From positions 1-8,145 of the forward strand of contig JACQWU010000078.1 in NCBI GenBank assembly GCA_016209155.1: a stretch of DNA of 8,145 nt, written 5' to 3'. The position numbers were made by a program, and so were the translations under genes. This document shows, one piece after another, positions 5,093-8,145 of this stretch. Under the pieces are notes generated by a model. The model saw nothing but the letters and a program-made list of their open reading frames with translations, had not been told where the DNA came from and ran no database searches. The DNA comes from Candidatus Desantisiibacteriota bacterium (GTDB taxonomy: Bacteria; JACRDZ01). How positions within the stretch are numbered: position 1 is the stretch's first letter; the number at the start of each line of letters is the position of its first letter.

Positions 5093-7903
5093 TAACACCT
5101 TCTTCAAATATTGCCCTGTATATGAGTTTGGATTATTAACTATTTCTTCCGGAGTGCCGCATCCGACTATGTATCCGCCCATGTCTCCTCCTTCGGGACC
5201 AAGGTCAATAATATAATCAGCGGTTTTAATCACATCCAGATTATGCTCTATTACTATGATTGTATTGCCTGCATCGGTCAGCTTGTTTAACACTTCCAAA
5301 AGTTTTGATATATCGGCAAAATGTAGACCCGTAGTAGGTTCATCCAGAAGATAAAGAGTCCTTCCCGTGCTTCTTTTCGCAAGTTCGTTTGAGAGCTTCA
5401 CTCTCTGCGCTTCTCCTCCGGAAAGTGTGGTGGCCGACTGTCCGAGCCTAATATATCCAAGCCCGACTTCATTTATGGTATTGAGTTTGGTTCTTATTTT
5501 TGGAATATGCTTAAAAAAATCAAGGGCTTCTTCAACGGTCATGTTTAGAACCTCTGATATATTTTTTCCTTTATATCTTATTTCCAGAGTTTCACGGTTA
5601 TACCTGCTGCTTTTACATACTTCACACGGTACGTATACATCGGGTAAAAAATGCATTTCAATTTTAATTATCCCGTCACCCTGACAGGATTCGCATCGTC
5701 CGCCTTTTACGTTAAAAGAGAATCTGCCTTCTTTATAACCGCGCATTTTTGATTCAGGCACTTGAGCAAACAGATTTCGAATTTCCGTAAAAACTCCCGT
5801 ATAAGTTGCGGGATTAGACCGCGGAGTCCTGCCGATTGGAGACTGATCAACATCAATGACCTTATCAAGAAGCTCTTTCCCGAGAATCTTATCATGCGCG
5901 CCTATCTGCACACGTGAAAAGTAAAGATGATACATAAAAGAATTATATAAAATATCATTTATAAGAGTGCTTTTACCTGAGCCGGAAACGCCTGTAACAC
6001 AGGTAAATAATCCGATAGGAATTTTCACATCAATATTTTTAAGATTATTTTGATGCGCGCCTTTTATCTCCAGAAATTTCCCTTGCGCCTTACGTCTTTT
6101 TGCCGGTGTTTCTATAAATAGTTTTCGTGACAAGTACTGTCCTGTTAATGATTCCTTGCATTTCAGCAAATCAACAGGAGTTCCTGCAAATACAAGATAT
6201 CCTCCTTTTTCACCTGCGCCGGGACCAAGATCGAGGACATAATCTGCTTCCAGAATTGTTTCTTCATCGTGTTCTACCACAAGTACTGTATTTCCTATAT
6301 CTCTTAACTCTCTGATAGTATTAAGAAGTTTTGTGTTATCACGCTGATGCAGTCCAATACTTGGTTCATCAAGTATATACAAAACTCCTACCAGCTTCGA
6401 ACCTATCTGAGTCGCAAGCCTTATACGCTGTGATTCTCCTCCTGAAAGACTGCCCGCGCTGCGATCCAGAGTTATATAATTTAAACCAACATTATTAAGA
6501 AATCCGAGCCTGTTTTTAATCTCTTTTGTAATCTGCTTTGCGATTATTTGTTCTTTTTCTGACAGTTTCAGATTTATAAAAAACTGCATTAATTCCTTAA
6601 TCGACATTCTGGTGACTTCAATAATATTTTTCCCCGCGATAGTAACTGAAAGCGCTTCGGGTTTTAATCTATTCCCTTTACATGCGGGACAAAGACATAC
6701 TCCCATGTAGTTATCAAATTCATCCCTTATAGCCTGCGACTCGGTTTCTTTATATCGCCGTTCCATATTACCTATAACGCCTTCAAATTTAGTATAATGT
6801 TCATGGCTAATATCTTCTTTTTCAAAAACAAATTTTATTTTTTCCGCCCCCGCACCGTGAAGCAGAACATTCTGAATTTTTTCAGAAAGATCTATCCATG
6901 GAGTATTCAGGCTGAATTTATAATGATAGGCAACAGCTTTAAGCATTTGATTAAAATAATATGCAGTGCCTCTGCTCCAGGGCTTTATTGCACCCTGATT
7001 TAAGGATAAATTTTTATCCGGAACAATTCTGTCAACATCAAAATACATTTTGTCTCCAAGACCGCTGCATTCAGTACATGCGCCAAACGGGCTATTAAAA
7101 GAGAACATCCGGGGGGATATCTCTCCGAGACTTATTCCGCATACAGCACAGGCATATTTCTCGCTGAAAAGAATTTCTTTGCTTTCATGTATAATAATTA
7201 CTATTCCCTCCCCCATGATCAATGCTTTCTCAACAGATTCGGAAATACGGCTCCTGTTTTCAGCTTTTACCATTAGTCTGTCAATAACTACTTCAAGTGT
7301 ATGTTTTTTAGTTTTTTCCATCTTGATTTCATCTTCTTCAAGATCATATACTTTGCCGTCAATTCTTACTCGCAAATAGCCCTGTTTATGTATCTCTTCA
7401 AGTATCTTGCGGTATTCCCCCTTACGTCCTGTTATAAGAGGTGCCAGGATTTGAATGCGCGAATTTTCCGGCATTTCTAAAACTTTATCTACAATCTCCT
7501 GTGAACTCTGCTGAGATATCTCACGTCCGCATTTATAACAATGTGGTTTTCCAATACGCGCAAAAAGAAGACGTAAATAATCGTAAATTTCTGTAACAGT
7601 ACCGACTGTAGAACGCGGATTTTTACTGGTGCTTTTTTGTTCAATGGAAATAGCTGGTGAAAGTCCGCTTATAAATTCAACTTCCGGTTTTTCCATCTGC
7701 CCGAGAAACTGCCGGGCATAAGCAGAAAGTGACTCCACATATCTGCGCTGTCCTTCTGCGTAAATAGTATCAAAAGCAAGCGATGATTTTCCAGATCCGC
7801 TCAGCCCCGTAATAACCACAAGTTTATTACGCGGAATAGTAACATCTATGTGTTTTAAATTATGCTGGCTTGCGCCTTTTATAATTATATTTTCTTCTGA
7901 CAA
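5090..7903 (-). CDS. uvrA: Excinuclease ABC subunit UvrA
   Basis: UvrA is the damage-sensing ABC ATPase of nucleotide excision repair; as a dimer it scans DNA with UvrB and loads UvrB at lesions. The 937 residues match the family (about 940). The first ATPase half has Walker [10 protein letters not shown] (33-41), signature LSGGE (486-490) and Walker [11 protein letters not shown] (D512, E513). The second has Walker [10 protein letters not shown] (638-646), LSGGEAQR near 827 and Walker [11 protein letters not shown] near 852-861. Zinc sites are C252/C255/C276/C279 and C737/C740/C760/C763. The last block reads [11 protein letters not shown] where most homologs have KGKRYN, a minor variation. 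The start is TTG at 7901-7903 with AGGAG (complement of 7911-7915) seven bases upstream, and it gives the usual MSEE-IIIKGA beginning. No LexA-type SOS box is visible. The gene is bracketed by a 46-bp inverted repeat, and a broken second copy lies at 4135-4414. Confidence 0.97.
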   Translation of the reverse strand: MSEENIIIKGASQHNLKHIDVTIPRNKLVVITGLSGSGKSSLAFDTIYAEGQRRYVESLSAYARQFLGQMEKPEVEFISGLSPAISIEQKSTSKNPRSTVGTVTEIYDYLRLLFARIGKPHCYKCGREISQQSSQEIVDKVLEMPENSRIQILAPLITGRKGEYRKILEEIHKQGYLRVRIDGKVYDLEEDEIKMEKTKKHTLEVVIDRLMVKAENRSRISESVEKALIMGEGIVIIIHESKEILFSEKYACAVCGISLGEISPRMFSFNSPFGACTECSGLGDKMYFDVDRIVPDKNLSLNQGAIKPWSRGTAYYFNQMLKAVAYHYKFSLNTPWIDLSEKIQNVLLHGAGAEKIKFVFEKEDISHEHYTKFEGVIGNMERRYKETESQAIRDEFDNYMGVCLCPACKGNRLKPEALSVTIAGKNIIEVTRMSIKELMQFFINLKLSEKEQIIAKQITKEIKNRLGFLNNVGLNYITLDRSAGSLSGGESQRIRLATQIGSKLVGVLYILDEPSIGLHQRDNTKLLNTIRELRDIGNTVLVVEHDEETILEADYVLDLGPGAGEKGGYLVFAGTPVDLLKCKESLTGQYLSRKLFIETPAKRRKAQGKFLEIKGAHQNNLKNIDVKIPIGLFTCVTGVSGSGKSTLINDILYNSFMYHLYFSRVQIGAHDKILGKELLDKVIDVDQSPIGRTPRSNPATYTGVFTEIRNLFAQVPESKMRGYKEGRFSFNVKGGRCESCQGDGIIKIEMHFLPDVYVPCEVCKSSRYNRETLEIRYKGKNISEVLNMTVEEALDFFKHIPKIRTKLNTINEVGLGYIRLGQSATTLSGGEAQRVKLSNELAKRSTGRTLYLLDEPTTGLHFADISKLLEVLNKLTDAGNTIIVIEHNLDVIKTADYIIDLGPEGGDMGGYIVGCGTPEEIVNNPNSYTGQYLKKVL

Positions 7904-7910
7904 AATATGT

Positions 7911-7915
7911 CTCCT
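7911..7915 (-). promoter_or_regulatory. Ribosome binding site fixing the TTG start of uvrA
   Basis: On the minus strand this reads AGGAG, a strong Shine-Dalgarno core, with seven bases before the TTG at 7903-7901. There is no in-frame ATG nearby that would keep the conserved N-terminal [11 protein letters not shown] segment, so the rare TTG is the best start. Confidence 0.75.
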
Positions 7916-7929
7916 GTTTTACTTTAATG

Positions 7930-7975
7930 TAATTATTCAGGTATTTAGGCTGAAGGCTGAAGTATATTAGCCATT
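7930..7975. repeat. Right copy of the 46-bp inverted repeat bracketing uvrA
   Basis: This is the partner of 5047-5092 in opposite orientation (44/46). It lies 26 bases upstream of the uvrA start, in the leader or promoter zone of uvrA. It contains two tandem GGCTGAA heptamers (7948-7954 and 7955-7961). On the minus strand it reads CTAATATACTT, holding a -10-like TATACT (complement of 7961-7966), so it could supply part of the uvrA promoter. No convincing -35 is seen at the expected spacing. Confidence 0.85.
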
Positions 7976-8013
7976 ACATAATGCTAAAATTTTTACGTTA
8001 CCACATAGGTTTT

Positions 8014-8050
8014 ACCTAAAAGCCTTACACCTTCAGTCTATTCACCTAAA
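8014..8050. repeat. Degenerate third copy of the GGCTGAA/TTCAGCC repeat
   Basis: This segment, ACCTAAAAGCCTTACACC followed by TTCAGTCTATTCACCTAAA, resembles the left copy (TTCAGCCTTAAGCCTAAATACCTAAA) with several changes. It lies in the same orientation as the left copy and opposite to the right copy, so 7938-8050 could fold into a long imperfect hairpin. It sits just past the end of the putative gene at 8052-8145. It may be an independent member of a dispersed family, or the far end of one roughly 120-base element. The match is by eye and inexact. Confidence 0.45.
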
Positions 8051-8051
8051 T

Positions 8052-8145
8052 TTAAATCACAAATACATTTTTTGGCATAAATGCATTTTTTATTAATTTT
8101 ATTCTTTTTTTTTCATCTGCTTCAAAATCGCGTATTGCCACAATA
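8052..8145 (-). CDS. Possible 3' end of an unidentified gene (truncated by window edge)
   Basis: The minus strand is open for 30 codons from the window edge to a TAA at 8054-8052. The peptide is lysine- and acid-rich (IVAIRDFEADEKKRIKLIKN followed by AFMPKNVFVI), like an ordinary soluble protein tail. Nothing in it identifies a family. It would be codirectional with uvrA and about 150 bases upstream of it, with the repeats between. Being so short and AT-rich, it could be a chance open stretch. Confidence 0.35.
   Translation of the reverse strand, partial: IVAIRDFEADEKKRIKLIKNAFMPKNVFVI

Noticed and set aside
5047-7975. An insertion sequence carrying uvrA
   Set aside because: No transposase and no target-site duplication is visible around the inverted repeats, so only a repeat-bracketed gene can be claimed.

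Overview
The window reads as a piece of an AT-rich bacterial chromosome, probably from an anaerobic or environmental, Gram-negative-like lineage. The reasons are a truncated multiheme c-type cytochrome at the left edge, a PurF of the self-processed iron-sulfur type, frequent TTG/GTG starts, and small dispersed repeats between genes. I cannot name the species or phylum from the sequence.

Layout. (1) 1-468, plus strand: the 3' part of a multiheme cytochrome c gene of the doubled-CXXCH type. (2) 469-617: a gap with a perfect GAGACGCAA hairpin repeat, then a good sigma70-like promoter whose -10 lies inside a 17-bp palindrome. (3) 618-4128, plus strand: trpB, trpA and purF, closely spaced. These supply the two subunits of tryptophan synthase and the first enzyme of purine synthesis. 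(4) 4129-4484: no intact gene, but a decayed minus-strand copy of uvrA. It keeps the exact C-terminal 21 residues plus stop, and a second piece from further inside the gene. (5) 4485-5020, plus strand: two small overlapping genes with their own extended -10 promoter. They look like a toxin-antitoxin-type pair, but this is not proven. (6) 5090-7903, minus strand: a complete uvrA for nucleotide excision repair. (7) 5047-5092 and 7930-7975: a 46-bp inverted repeat, 44/46 identical, exactly bracketing uvrA. A weaker third copy follows at about 8014-8050. (8) 8052-8145, minus strand: possibly the last 30 codons of another gene.

The most interesting part is 4129-7975. The intact uvrA is bracketed by inverted repeats, and beside purF lies the wreck of a second uvrA. 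The C-terminal differences between the two are all synonymous, so both copies appear to have been under protein-level selection before one was lost. The small gene pair sits between the wreck and the intact copy. This suggests that an older uvrA, convergent with purF, was replaced or duplicated, and that new DNA arrived in the same event. The trp and pur genes themselves look normal.
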